From positions 1 through 38,279 of the forward strand of contig JBBRBO010000022.1 in assembly GCA_038205805.1 (NCBI GenBank): 38,279 bases of DNA. The letters run 5' to 3'. The notes under the pieces are model-generated. The model was not told the DNA's origin and did no database searches. It saw only the letters and a program-made list of their open reading frames with translations. The translations under genes were made by a program, and so were the position numbers. Positions 23,851 through 32,446 of the stretch are shown here, one piece after another (the first letter of the stretch is position 1; the number at the start of each line of letters is the position of its first letter). This stretch comes from JBBSBY01 sp038205805 (GTDB lineage: Bacteria > Desulfobacterota > Desulfomonilia > Desulfomonilales > Desulfomonilaceae).

Positions 23851-25815
23851 ATGGAAGCAGCTCCGAAAAAATGGTATGATGAGCACCTTGAAGAATTCCG
23901 AAAAAAAGCATACATCAACAGCCCCGAACAGTATGAAGAGATGTACCGAAGGTCCATCGAAGATTCCGACGCTTTTTGGGCTGAAATGGCGGACGAGTAT
24001 GTTACGTGGTACAAAAAGTGGGACTTCGTCTGCAAATACGACTTCGAAGCCGCGAAGATCGAGTGGTTTGGCGGAGCGGAACTCAACGTTACCTACAACT
24101 GCCTTGACAGACACTTGCCCGCCCTCAAGAACAAAGTCGCCTACTACTGGGAAGGCGACAACCCGAACGATTCCAGAACCGTCACCTACCAGGAACTGTA
24201 TGACGAGGTGAACAAATTCGCTGCGGTGCTCAAGGCCCAAGGCATGAAAAAGGGCGATCGCGCCGTTATCTACATGCCCATGATTGTTGAGCTGCCCGTT
24301 GCCATGCTGGCGTGCGCCCGAATCGGCGTTATTCACAACGTCATCTTCGGCGGATTCAGCGCTGAATCCATCGCCGGCCGCGTGCAAGATTCCGAAGCGA
24401 AAATGGTTATCACCGTTGACGGCGGTTTCCGCGCCGGCAAACCCTTGCCCCTCAAGAAAAATGTTGACGACGCTTTGGTAACCTGTCCCACGGTTGAAAA
24501 GGTCATCGTCTTCAACCGAGCCAATATGGGTCTGGAACTTAAGGGTCCCAAAGAAGTGTGGTGGCATGAAGTCATGGCCGATGAGTCGCTCCCGAAATAC
24601 GTGGAACCCGAGCGCATGTCGGCGGAAGACCCGCTGTTCATCCTTTACACCAGCGGCAGTACGGGCAAACCCAAGGGCGTGTTGCACACCCAAGGCGGTT
24701 ACTTACTGCAAGTCGCCATGACCACAAAGCTCGTCTTCGACCTTAAACCTGACGAAACCTTCTGGTGCACGGCGGACATCGGCTGGGTCACGGGCCACAG
24801 TTACATCGTGTACGGACCGCTCTGTGACGGCTTCACCAGCGTCATGTTCGAAGGCGTGCCGAGCTATCCCGACTTTGGTCGCTTCTGGCAAATCGTGGAA
24901 AAACGCAGGGTAGACAAATTCTACACCGCTCCCACGGCTATCCGCGCATTGGCCAAGGAAGGCGAAGGCTTTGTTCAAAAACACGACGTTTCCTCACTTA
25001 AGCTCTTGGGGACTGTGGGCGAGCCCATTAATCCCGAGGCCTGGAGATGGTATTACAAGTGGGTCGGCCGCGAAGAAGCCCCCATCGTGGACACCTGGTG
25101 GCAGACGGAGACGGGCGCTCAGTTGATGACTCCCCTACCCGGCGTTGCGCCCATCAAGCCCGGTTCCTGCTGGAAACCCTTCTTCGGAGTGGATCCGATC
25201 CTCCTGGATCCCGAAACGGGCGAGCCGACGAAACATGCGGGTCAGGAAGGCGCCCTCTTCATCAGAAAACCCTGGCCGGCAATGATGCGCACGGTCTACG
25301 GCGATCATCAACGCTTCATCGACACCTACTTCTCCCGTATGCCGGGGATGTATTTCACCGGTGACGGCGCCAAAAAGGATGAAGACGGATACTATTGGAT
25401 CATCGGCAGAATCGACGACGTTATCAACGTCTCCGGACATCGTTTGGGAACTGCCGAAGTCGAATCCGCCCTGGTCCTCCACCCGCAAGTAGCGGAAGCG
25501 GCGGCTGTGGGCTTCCCGCATCCGATCAAGGGAACCGGTATCTACACCTTCGTTACGGTGAACACCGGTGTTGAGAAAACCGAAGAACTCCGCAAGGAGC
25601 TGGTTAATTTGGTCAGGCAGCAAATCGGACCAATCGCCACTCCCGACATCATCCAGTGGGCCGACGGTTTGCCCAAGACACGTTCCGGCAAAATCATGCG
25701 CCGCATTCTCAAGAAGATCGCCGCGGATCAAGTGGACGAGCTTGGGGATACCACGACGCTTGCTGATCCCACGGTGGTGTCGAGCCTGGTCTCCGGAAGA
25801 ATGTCCATCAAGTAA
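23851..25815 (+). CDS. acs: Acetyl-CoA synthetase, AMP-forming
   Basis: A 654-residue enzyme making acetyl-CoA from acetate, ATP and CoA through acetyl-AMP. Motifs: P-loop YTSGSTGKPKG at 266-276, DIGWVTGHSYIVYGPL, the acetate-pocket Trp motif DTWWQTETG, TGDGAKKDEDGYYWIIGRID (ribose Asp), INVSGHRLGTAEVE hinge, and PKTRSGKIMRR with catalytic/acetylatable Lys614. Length is normal for Acs. AGGAGG at 23835 serves either GTG at 23845 (spacing 4) or ATG at 23851 (spacing 10); the ATG is preferred. A GNAT acetyltransferase gene follows downstream, suggesting control by acetylation of Lys614 as with Pat/Acs pairs. The Trp-containing pocket favours acetate over longer acids. Confidence 0.95.
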   Translation: MEAAPKKWYDEHLEEFRKKAYINSPEQYEEMYRRSIEDSDAFWAEMADEYVTWYKKWDFVCKYDFEAAKIEWFGGAELNVTYNCLDRHLPALKNKVAYYWEGDNPNDSRTVTYQELYDEVNKFAAVLKAQGMKKGDRAVIYMPMIVELPVAMLACARIGVIHNVIFGGFSAESIAGRVQDSEAKMVITVDGGFRAGKPLPLKKNVDDALVTCPTVEKVIVFNRANMGLELKGPKEVWWHEVMADESLPKYVEPERMSAEDPLFILYTSGSTGKPKGVLHTQGGYLLQVAMTTKLVFDLKPDETFWCTADIGWVTGHSYIVYGPLCDGFTSVMFEGVPSYPDFGRFWQIVEKRRVDKFYTAPTAIRALAKEGEGFVQKHDVSSLKLLGTVGEPINPEAWRWYYKWVGREEAPIVDTWWQTETGAQLMTPLPGVAPIKPGSCWKPFFGVDPILLDPETGEPTKHAGQEGALFIRKPWPAMMRTVYGDHQRFIDTYFSRMPGMYFTGDGAKKDEDGYYWIIGRIDDVINVSGHRLGTAEVESALVLHPQVAEAAAVGFPHPIKGTGIYTFVTVNTGVEKTEELRKELVNLVRQQIGPIATPDIIQWADGLPKTRSGKIMRRILKKIAADQVDELGDTTTLADPTVVSSLVSGRMSIK

Positions 25816-25894
25816 GACTGCGCTCTCCCGGTGATCGAGCGCCCGCTGAAGAATGAGACACGGCGCCGATCATCGGAATCACCCAATCACTTAG

Positions 25895-25951
25895 AATCAC
25901 GATGGGTCATGCCGTAGGGGAGATGCGTCTCCCTTACGGACTTCACCGTGC
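25895..25951. repeat. GGAGGGGA hairpin repeat, copy 2
   Basis: AATCACGATGGG, then the hairpin CCGTAGGGGAG/CTCCCTTACGG (11-bp stem with one wobble, 6-nt loop, 25912-25939), then ACTTCACCG. The unit parallels 9906-9960. It is placed between acs and the acetyltransferase gene. Confidence 0.55.
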
Positions 25952-26256
25952 GGAGGGCGGCTCTGCGTCCGGTATAGTAATCCCATTTTTCCGTAAATTT
26001 GTCGTTTCAATTAAGATGGTCTCGCAAGAAGTTACATCCAGAGAACTGCCCGGTCATGAAAACAATAGGTTATATGGCGCAAAAGCGCGATTTCCGGACT
26101 TTTTGCGAGTCCACCAAGTAAGATCAGCGACTGTTATCTTCTGTTGATCCCATTATCAACCCGGTCGCTGATCTTTCTTCGAATAGGGCAAAGGCTGACG
26201 AAAATCGTTCAACCTACAAAGACAAACAGGGTGACACCGTCGAAATCGCTGGGGTT

Positions 26257-26679
26257 TTGCCGGAAGATGTTCCTGCGCTTAAGGAGATGTACGACAACTT
26301 TTCTCCCAAGGCGGTGACTCAGGGATTGCCGCCTGCCACACAAAAGACTCGCGATAAATGGGTTGAGGGCCTGATCGAGGCCGGCCACAACTTCGTTGCT
26401 TGGCACGACGGGAAGGTGATCGGGCACTCGGCGCTCATTGTTGAAGAAGACCGCAATAACGGCGAATACCTGATTTTCGTACTTCAGAATGTGAGAAACA
26501 AAGGACTGGGCACACTGCTCACTAAACGAGCCATCGACAAGGCCCGTGAACTGGGACTCGCCGCAGTTTGGCTCACCGTGGAAGCGCTGAATTTTCGCGC
26601 CATAAAGCTCTATAAAAAAGAAGGGTTTGTGTTTCAAGACACAGGGGAACGCGAACGCACCATGATACTGCGGCTGTAG
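26257..26679 (+). CDS. GNAT-family N-acetyltransferase (5' end anomalous)
   Basis: A GNAT domain protein with the acetyl-CoA pyrophosphate-binding motif VRNKGLGTLLTKRAIDKA (Q/R-x-x-G-x-G/A), HSALIVEEDRNNGEYLIF strands and ALNFRAIKLYKKEGFVF at the C-terminal end. The listed TTG start at 26257 would cut the first beta strand (VEIAGVLPEDV). The same frame is open back to 26122 but has no ATG, GTG or TTG there, and beyond an in-frame TAA at 26119-26121 it continues to an ATG at 26056 (MKTIGYMAQKRDF). Either a rare start (CTG 26131, ATT 26152) is used or a nonsense change split the gene. Position after acs suggests an Acs-modifying acetyltransferase; this is inference. Confidence 0.75.
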   Translation: MPEDVPALKEMYDNFSPKAVTQGLPPATQKTRDKWVEGLIEAGHNFVAWHDGKVIGHSALIVEEDRNNGEYLIFVLQNVRNKGLGTLLTKRAIDKARELGLAAVWLTVEALNFRAIKLYKKEGFVFQDTGERERTMILRL

Positions 26680-26698
26680 CGTCTTTCAATCAAAGAGA

Positions 26699-26997
26699 TA
26701 ATATTGGGGAGAACCTTCTTGAGAGAAAGGCTGAGTCCCAAACTCCTCTCCAAGAACGACCATAACTTATCGTCACAACGAAGTAGGAAAGTAGCCAATC
26801 ATGCGATATATTTAAGGATTAAACCCCTGAATCCCTTTATCAGGGGGCTGTACGGATACTGCCCGACAAGCCTTTAACTCGGAGCCGACGCTTGCCCCTC
26901 TGAGAAGGGGGTTGAGAATTCAACTCCCGTACTGAAAAACCTCCCGTGTGGTCGTTGTGCGGCACATCGCGGATGCGAGACTTTCATGCGAACTTTT
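26699..26997 (+). repeat. Long composite intergenic repeat, copy 7
   Basis: Homologous over ~300 bp to 11798-12100: TTGGGGAGAACCTTCTTGAG, CCTCTCCAAGAACGACCATA, ACTTATCGTCACAACGA, GGATTAAACCCC, GAGCCGACGCTTGCCCC, GTGTGGTCGTTGTG and CGGATGCGAGACTTTCATGC. The palindromic second arm is decayed and module 2 is missing. It fills the gap between the acetyltransferase and the Acs-like gene. Confidence 0.82.
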
Positions 26998-27062
26998 TCA
27001 ATGGCCAAGCACAGAGAAGGTACCAATAGGGCAAGTCTGCGTGCAAAAAGCTCTTTCCGGTA

Positions 27063-29012
27063 CTACTTCTTTGCTTGATGTTCCTCGAGTCCGTGGGCTT
27101 CACTGCGCGTCTTGATGAGTTCATCCACGACAGTCGGATCGGCCATGGTACATAGGTCATCGAGTCCGTCCACACATCCTGCCGCGATTTTCTGAAGGAC
27201 CCGTCTGAGTATCTTCCCACTTCGCGTTTTCGGGAGGTCATCGGCCCATTGGATGATGTCCGGAGCGGCCATTTCTCCTATCATGCGGTTTACCACATGG
27301 TAGAGTTCTCGGCGTAGCTGCTCGGTTTTCTCTTCCGATTGTTTCAGTCGCACAAAGGCGTAGATCCCTTGGCCTTTGATGGGGTGAGCAAACCCCACCG
27401 CAGTGGCTTCCGCCACACCGGGATGTGAGCCCAAGGCGGCCTCGAGTTCCCAGGCGCCCATCCTGTGGCCCGCCACGTTAATGACGTCATCGATCCTGCC
27501 AGTGATGTGGAATCGGCCGATTTCGTCCTTTTTCGCCCCTTCTCCCGTAATAAACATGCCCGGAAACGGCGAAAAGTACGCGTCTCGGTACGCGTCGTGG
27601 TCTTCGAATATGGTGCGGGCGACACCCGGCCAGGGGTCGCTAATAAAGAGGGCGCCGTCCTGGTTGGGATACTCGCATTCTTCGCCGGTGTCCAAGTCGA
27701 AGATCAAGGGCCTGACGCCGAAGAAAGGATAAGCCCCCGTTCCCGCATGAGAATTTATTCCAGGCCATGATCCCATCGCCGGTCCACCGGTTTCCACTTG
27801 GCCCCAGGTCGTCACCACAGGGAGTTTGTCTCCGCCCACGTGACGCTTGAACCATTCCTCGTCCGCGTCAGTGAGGAATTCCCCTGCGGTCCCGATGATT
27901 TGGAGTGACGACAGATCGTGCTCGACAATCGGATCCAGGCCGGCGGCCTTCATGGTTCGCAGCACGGCGGCGCCGGTGCACAGTTTCGTGACCCCGATCT
28001 TCTCAACCACGGACCATATTGCATGCCGGTCGGGAGTGAGGAGGTCTCCTTCATAGATTACACCGGTTGCGCCGTTGAGCAGCGTACCGTAGATACTGAA
28101 GGAGTGCCCCACTATGCGGGACAGTTCGGGGGTTGACCAGAAGACATCGTGGTCCTGGAGCTGAAACATGTAGGCTGTGGTCATTGCCGCCCAAAGGAGA
28201 TAGCCGCCGTGGGTATGAACTACAGGGCGAGGTTTCCCTATCGCGGGCGCTGCGAACATGATGAAGAGCGAGTCTTCCGCATCTCTTTCCACGGGAGCGA
28301 CGGTTTCTCCGGGGTGGAGCACGTCTTTCCAGAAAACGTCTCTAGCCGGGGTCATTTCCGGTTTTAGGTCGCAATGGTCTAAGACCACCACATGAGAAAC
28401 GTGGTCGCAGGCCGCTGCGGCGTAATCCGCTTTATCTTTCAAAGGAACGGCCTTGCCTTCGGACAAGTGACCGTCTGCGGTAATGATAAGCTTCGCTTGG
28501 CACGTTGACGTCCTGTACGCCAAGGATTCTCGGCCGTACCCCGGATGCACCAGACAGTGAACGGCTCCCAATCGGCTACAGGCGAGAGTCGCTATTACCG
28601 CCTCGAGGCAATCAGGAAGCTGAATCATTACCCGATCGTCCGGTTCCAATCCTAGTGAGCGCAGTCCCGCAGCAAATTCATTTACGCAGCGGCTCAGTTC
28701 TCCGTATGTCATGGATCGAGCGCTCTCGGGCTCTTCCGATGCGGCGTAGAACGCGATTTTGTCGGCTTGTGATGCCGAATGCCGGTCGAGACAATTTGCG
28801 GATGCGTTCAGCTTTCCTCCCTTGAACCATTCGATCCGCGCTTCGTCCACATTGTGAGAGACTACGTTTTCCCATCGACGGGTCCAGGTGAGAAATTTGC
28901 GCGCCTGCTCGGCCCAGAAATCCGACGGGTCCTGTACAGAATGGGCGTAGAGTTCAGAGTAGTTCGAGAGATTCAGGGTTAAATTTGTTGGAAGTTCGGG
29001 GCTCCAGCCCAT
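27063..29012 (-). CDS. Acetyl-CoA synthetase paralogue with eroded ATP-binding motifs (predicted pseudoenzyme)
   Basis: A full-length (649 aa), uninterrupted Acs homologue. The P-loop, YTSGSTGKPKG in Acs, is here MFAAPAIGKPRP (residues 252-263, bases 28224-28259): all Ser/Thr and Gly residues that grip the ATP phosphates up to the first conserved Gly are gone. The ribose-binding Asp in TGDGAKKDE is Glu (TGEGAKKDE). The acetate-pocket WWQTETG is WGQVETG and DIGWVTGHS is ELSRIVGHS. The hinge GRIDDVINVAGHRMG and the acetylatable-Lys motif PKTRSGKILRR are intact. GGAGG 7 bp before the ATG indicates it is translated. It is not decayed DNA but a selected, diverged protein. It may bind CoA or acyl-CoA, or serve as acetyltransferase substrate or regulator; activity as a synthetase is doubtful. 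Confidence 0.88.
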   Translation of the reverse strand: MGWSPELPTNLTLNLSNYSELYAHSVQDPSDFWAEQARKFLTWTRRWENVVSHNVDEARIEWFKGGKLNASANCLDRHSASQADKIAFYAASEEPESARSMTYGELSRCVNEFAAGLRSLGLEPDDRVMIQLPDCLEAVIATLACSRLGAVHCLVHPGYGRESLAYRTSTCQAKLIITADGHLSEGKAVPLKDKADYAAAACDHVSHVVVLDHCDLKPEMTPARDVFWKDVLHPGETVAPVERDAEDSLFIMFAAPAIGKPRPVVHTHGGYLLWAAMTTAYMFQLQDHDVFWSTPELSRIVGHSFSIYGTLLNGATGVIYEGDLLTPDRHAIWSVVEKIGVTKLCTGAAVLRTMKAAGLDPIVEHDLSSLQIIGTAGEFLTDADEEWFKRHVGGDKLPVVTTWGQVETGGPAMGSWPGINSHAGTGAYPFFGVRPLIFDLDTGEECEYPNQDGALFISDPWPGVARTIFEDHDAYRDAYFSPFPGMFITGEGAKKDEIGRFHITGRIDDVINVAGHRMGAWELEAALGSHPGVAEATAVGFAHPIKGQGIYAFVRLKQSEEKTEQLRRELYHVVNRMIGEMAAPDIIQWADDLPKTRSGKILRRVLQKIAAGCVDGLDDLCTMADPTVVDELIKTRSEAHGLEEHQAKK

Positions 29013-29110
29013 TTGAAGGCCTCCATGGAAAAAGCGGAGGCGGAAGGATCCGTCCCCGCGATGTGTTTGATGGTTCAGCGTACTTGAGGCGGCCCCGCAT
29101 GCGCTGAGTA

Positions 29111-29138
29111 CCGGAGGGGAGACTCATCTCCTCTCCGG
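29111..29138. repeat. GGAGGGGA hairpin repeat, copy 3
   Basis: Hairpin CCGGAGGGGAG/CTCCTCTCCGG, 11-bp stem with one non-Watson-Crick pair and 6-nt ACTCAT loop. It is very similar to 25912-25939. The remaining 29013-29352 spacer holds no gene. Confidence 0.55.
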
Positions 29139-29352
29139 ACCATCCCATCGTCATTCAAACTAGGTCTCCGGCTCAAAAGGGCCGAACCTGCTTCATCCGA
29201 GTTGGTGCAGTGGCTTTGAGGCGTCTGCGCGCCCACCGAACGTTAACTAAGACTTCCGGCTTCCGGAAAACCCTCACGGGTATGGACATTTACGCCGTAA
29301 GAGGCAATCCTTCGGCATTATTGATTGTGGGTCGTAGTAGTATACTCGAATT

Positions 29353-31248
29353 TTACGGTTTAGCGTAGCCTATTGTTCCCAACGCCTCGGCGATTTCTCC
29401 GAGCACCGTAGGATCGTCGATTGTGGAGGGCGCCTTATACTCTTCGCTATCCGCAATCTTCCTCATGGTTCCGCGCAACACCTTACCTGAGCGAGTCTTC
29501 GGCAAGCGGGGTACGATGACGGCCTGTTTGAACGCGGCCACAGGTCCGATTTGACTGCGCACCATCTGAACCACTTCCTTAATAATCTCGTCCGGATTCT
29601 TATCAACGCCGGCCTTGAGCACCAGGAAGCCCACGGGAACCTGTCCTTTGAGGCTATCGGCGGCGCCGATGACCGCGCATTCCGCTACGGCCGGATGCTG
29701 GGACAAGATTTCTTCCATGTCGCCTGTGGACAGACGGTGACCCGCCACGTTAATAACGTCGTCAATACGCCCCATGACGGATACGTATCCATCCGCGTCA
29801 ATGAAGCCGCCGTCACCCGTCAGGTAATAACCAGGGAACGCACTCATGTACGACTCGAGGAAACGCTCATCATCATTCCACAATGTGGGCAAATTACCCG
29901 GAGGTAAAGGAAGCTTCACGGTGATGATGCCGTTTGTCCCGGTGGGTAGTTCCTCAGTTGTTGTGGCGTCGAGTATCTTGACATTGTAACCGGGGACGGG
30001 TTTGCCTGCCGAACCTGCCTTAATGGGGAAAAATTCCAGTCCTCTGAAGTTTGCGCAGATCGCCCACCCGGTCTCAGTCTGCCACCAGTGGTCGATTACC
30101 GGCTTATCCAGGAGCTTTTGCGCCCAATGCAGGGTGTCGGGGTCGGTTCGTTCACCGGCGAGGAACAGGGTTTCAAACTTAGAGAGATCATACTGTTTGA
30201 GAAATTTTCCCTCGGTGTCGTCACGTTTGATTGCGCGAATGGCGGTAGGAGCCGTAAATAGAGCCTTTACGCCGTTTTCCGAGATGACTCGCCAGAAGGC
30301 GCCCGGGTCGGGGGTGCCTACAGGTTTACCTTCATACATAATGGTCGTCGCGCCCAACAGGAGCGGAGCATACACGATGTAGGAGTGCCCCACGACCCAG
30401 CCGACGTCGGATGCAGCCCAATAGACTTCTCCGGGTTCGATGCCGTAGATGTGGCGCATGCTCCAGTACAGGGCTACGGCATGACCGCCGTTGTCTCTCA
30501 CCACGCCTTTGGGACGGCCGGTCGTGCCGGAAGTATACAGGATGTAAAGGGGATCTGTGGCTTCTACATCCACGCAATCGGCGGGTTCGGCGTTGGCGGT
30601 TATCTCGTTCCAATCATAATCGCGGCCTTGTTTCAGTTCGGCCTTTGCTTGCGGCCGTTGCAACATTATGACGCTTTCCGGTTTGTGAGTGGCAAGCTTA
30701 ATAGCTTCGTCCAGAAGCGGCTGATAGGGAATTACCTTTTTCACTTCGATTCCGCAGGAGGCGGAGATACAGACCTTGGGTTTTGCGTCCTCAATTCTGA
30801 TCGCAAGTTCGCGCGGGGCAAACCCGCCGAACACCACGGAATGGATGGCGCCCAGGCGTGCGCACGCGAGCATGGCAACGGCGGCTTCCGGGATCATGGG
30901 CATATAGATGATGGTTGTATCGCCTTTTTGCACACCCAGCTTCTTCAAGGCGCCGGCGAATTTGGACACCCTCTCCTGTAGTTGCGAATAGGTGATTTTC
31001 TCTTTCGAGTCGGTGACCGGGCTATCATACGAGATTGCGACTTGGTCGCCGCGGCCGTTCTTTACGTGGCGATCCACTGCGTTGTAGCAGGTGTTCAGCT
31101 TTCCACCGACGAACCATTTGTAGAACGGGGCGTTGGAGTCATCCAAAACTTTGTCCCACTTTTTCGACCAATCGATCGATTCGGCTGCGTCGCCCCAAAA
31201 CTTTTCAGGATTTTCGATGGATTCTGTAAACGCCTCTTGGTACTTCAT
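29353..31248 (-). CDS. prpE: Propionyl-CoA synthetase (PrpE-type)
   Basis: A 631-residue AMP-forming synthetase activating propionate. Motifs: P-loop YTSGTTGRPKG, DVGWVVGHSYIVYAPL, FLAGERTDPDTLHWAQ (the GER motif is characteristic of PrpE-type enzymes), HWWQTETGWAI, LTGDGGFIDADGYVSVMGRIDDVINVAGHRLSTGDMEE and PKTRSGKVLRGTMRKIAD with the catalytic Lys. The TMRKIAD ending is diagnostic for the PrpE branch as opposed to Acs. Two adjacent ATGs occur; the second, at 31248, is 5 bp from GGGGG and is chosen. It lies ~340 bp upstream of the Acs-like gene in the same orientation but is probably a separate unit. It fits a propionate-using or propionate-forming anaerobe. Confidence 0.92.
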   Translation of the reverse strand: MKYQEAFTESIENPEKFWGDAAESIDWSKKWDKVLDDSNAPFYKWFVGGKLNTCYNAVDRHVKNGRGDQVAISYDSPVTDSKEKITYSQLQERVSKFAGALKKLGVQKGDTTIIYMPMIPEAAVAMLACARLGAIHSVVFGGFAPRELAIRIEDAKPKVCISASCGIEVKKVIPYQPLLDEAIKLATHKPESVIMLQRPQAKAELKQGRDYDWNEITANAEPADCVDVEATDPLYILYTSGTTGRPKGVVRDNGGHAVALYWSMRHIYGIEPGEVYWAASDVGWVVGHSYIVYAPLLLGATTIMYEGKPVGTPDPGAFWRVISENGVKALFTAPTAIRAIKRDDTEGKFLKQYDLSKFETLFLAGERTDPDTLHWAQKLLDKPVIDHWWQTETGWAICANFRGLEFFPIKAGSAGKPVPGYNVKILDATTTEELPTGTNGIITVKLPLPPGNLPTLWNDDERFLESYMSAFPGYYLTGDGGFIDADGYVSVMGRIDDVINVAGHRLSTGDMEEILSQHPAVAECAVIGAADSLKGQVPVGFLVLKAGVDKNPDEIIKEVVQMVRSQIGPVAAFKQAVIVPRLPKTRSGKVLRGTMRKIADSEEYKAPSTIDDPTVLGEIAEALGTIGYAKP

Positions 31249-32011
31249 CATTACCCCCAGGTCTATAATGGAAGGCTGCATGGAACTGCGCCTTCAGTTA
31301 TTTTGCCTTGTGCGGAGCGCCGTCTCGGTTAGGTGACGGCATGATTGAGACACTCAAGTCGCTGCTGGGGCCGATATGCGCCGGCCTACGAGCCTCGGCG
31401 CAGCGGAGCAATTGGGAGCGTGTGCACGCATCCACGATTTCCGGCTCCGGGCGGGGTGGAACATCGTTCATAATACCGAATTTATGTAGGGCGCTTCCGG
31501 TTACGGCTCACGGCCGATGGATGAAGATATAGCCTTCGGATGCGCAGGGCGTCTACGGCCTAGGCGCCTTGTTCATGCCGACGGGCGGCAATACCGATCT
31601 CGCCTGATAAGATCGAGTTAGTGCTTTAGGGAAATAACCCCTTGTAACTGTGGTTCTATGTGGTCTTCGGAAGAGGCGACGAGTAAGATCGGCCTCACTG
31701 TGAGATTCCATTCTGACAGCTTTTCTCCCCAATCGCAAGCATTCTTTCCCGATTATTCCGCCCTAAAACAGCATAAAACGACATTCGTTGCCGTAGCGCG
31801 TGTTCGGCCACCTGAAATCGGTAAAAAACCGCCGCGATATTTCAGTTTTTCTTGCCGGCGCGCGTACCGACGTCTATACTGCCGGTACGAATACATCCAC
31901 CGCGCGTTGGAACCGCACCCTCCGACAGCACGGCCCCCACTCATTGAGAGCGCTCCAGGGCGCTCTTAGGCCGCGCTTCTCGCAAGGAGCGGACCCGAAA
32001 GGAAATCCCTC
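31249..32011. other. Divergent spacer between prpE and the DUF485 gene
   Basis: About 760 bp. No frame with start signal or family resemblance, no tRNA and no member of the repeat families was recognised. It must hold two divergent promoters. Confidence 0.45.
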
Positions 32012-32356
32012 ATGACAAACGCATCTACAATGGATCTTACTCCCCGAACACCGGCGGACTGGACCGCTATTGCGAACAATCCTAAGTTCGTCGAACTCCA
32101 TAACCGCAAAAGGAGATTTCTTATAGGATGGTGGATTTTTTCGACAGTCTATTATGTGCTGCTGTCGGTTCTCGTTGGTCTTTTTCCAAAGGTTGCGGCC
32201 GTTAAGATCTGGGGTCCCATCAACTTTGGGTATTTCTTCGCCGTTTCCCAATTCTTCGTTTCTTGGGCCATAGCCATTCTCTATGCGGTATGGGCCAATA
32301 AAGTGGCCGATAGATTGACCGAGGAACTGGTGGCGGAACTCAAACCCACCGTTTAA
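32012..32356 (+). CDS. DUF485 (YjcH-type) inner-membrane protein
   Basis: A 114-residue protein with two transmembrane helices (about 38-60, RFLIGWWIFSTVYYVLLSVLVGLF, and 70-95, INFGYFFAVSQFFVSWAIAILYAVWA) linked by a short loop and preceded by NPKFVELHNRKRRF, the typical DUF485 entry. AAAGGA precedes the ATG. DUF485 genes normally sit immediately upstream of the acetate/monocarboxylate permease actP. Here the next gene is a cyclotransferase-like protein and no permease is present, so the accessory subunit is an orphan. Proximity to acetyl- and propionyl-CoA synthetases still suggests a link to short-chain acid uptake. The start overlaps no other gene. Confidence 0.88.
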   Translation: MTNASTMDLTPRTPADWTAIANNPKFVELHNRKRRFLIGWWIFSTVYYVLLSVLVGLFPKVAAVKIWGPINFGYFFAVSQFFVSWAIAILYAVWANKVADRLTEELVAELKPTV

Positions 32357-32446
32357 GCGGATGTGCATTCAATAAAGATCTTGGTTCACCGGGCCTGATC
32401 CGTTTCGAGCGTGGTGAACCATGAGAGCGCCGCGCCGGAGTTCCCT

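Noticed and set aside
23848..24693. Leftward open frame of 281 codons opposite acs
   Set aside because: Antisense shadow of a fully conserved acetyl-CoA synthetase.
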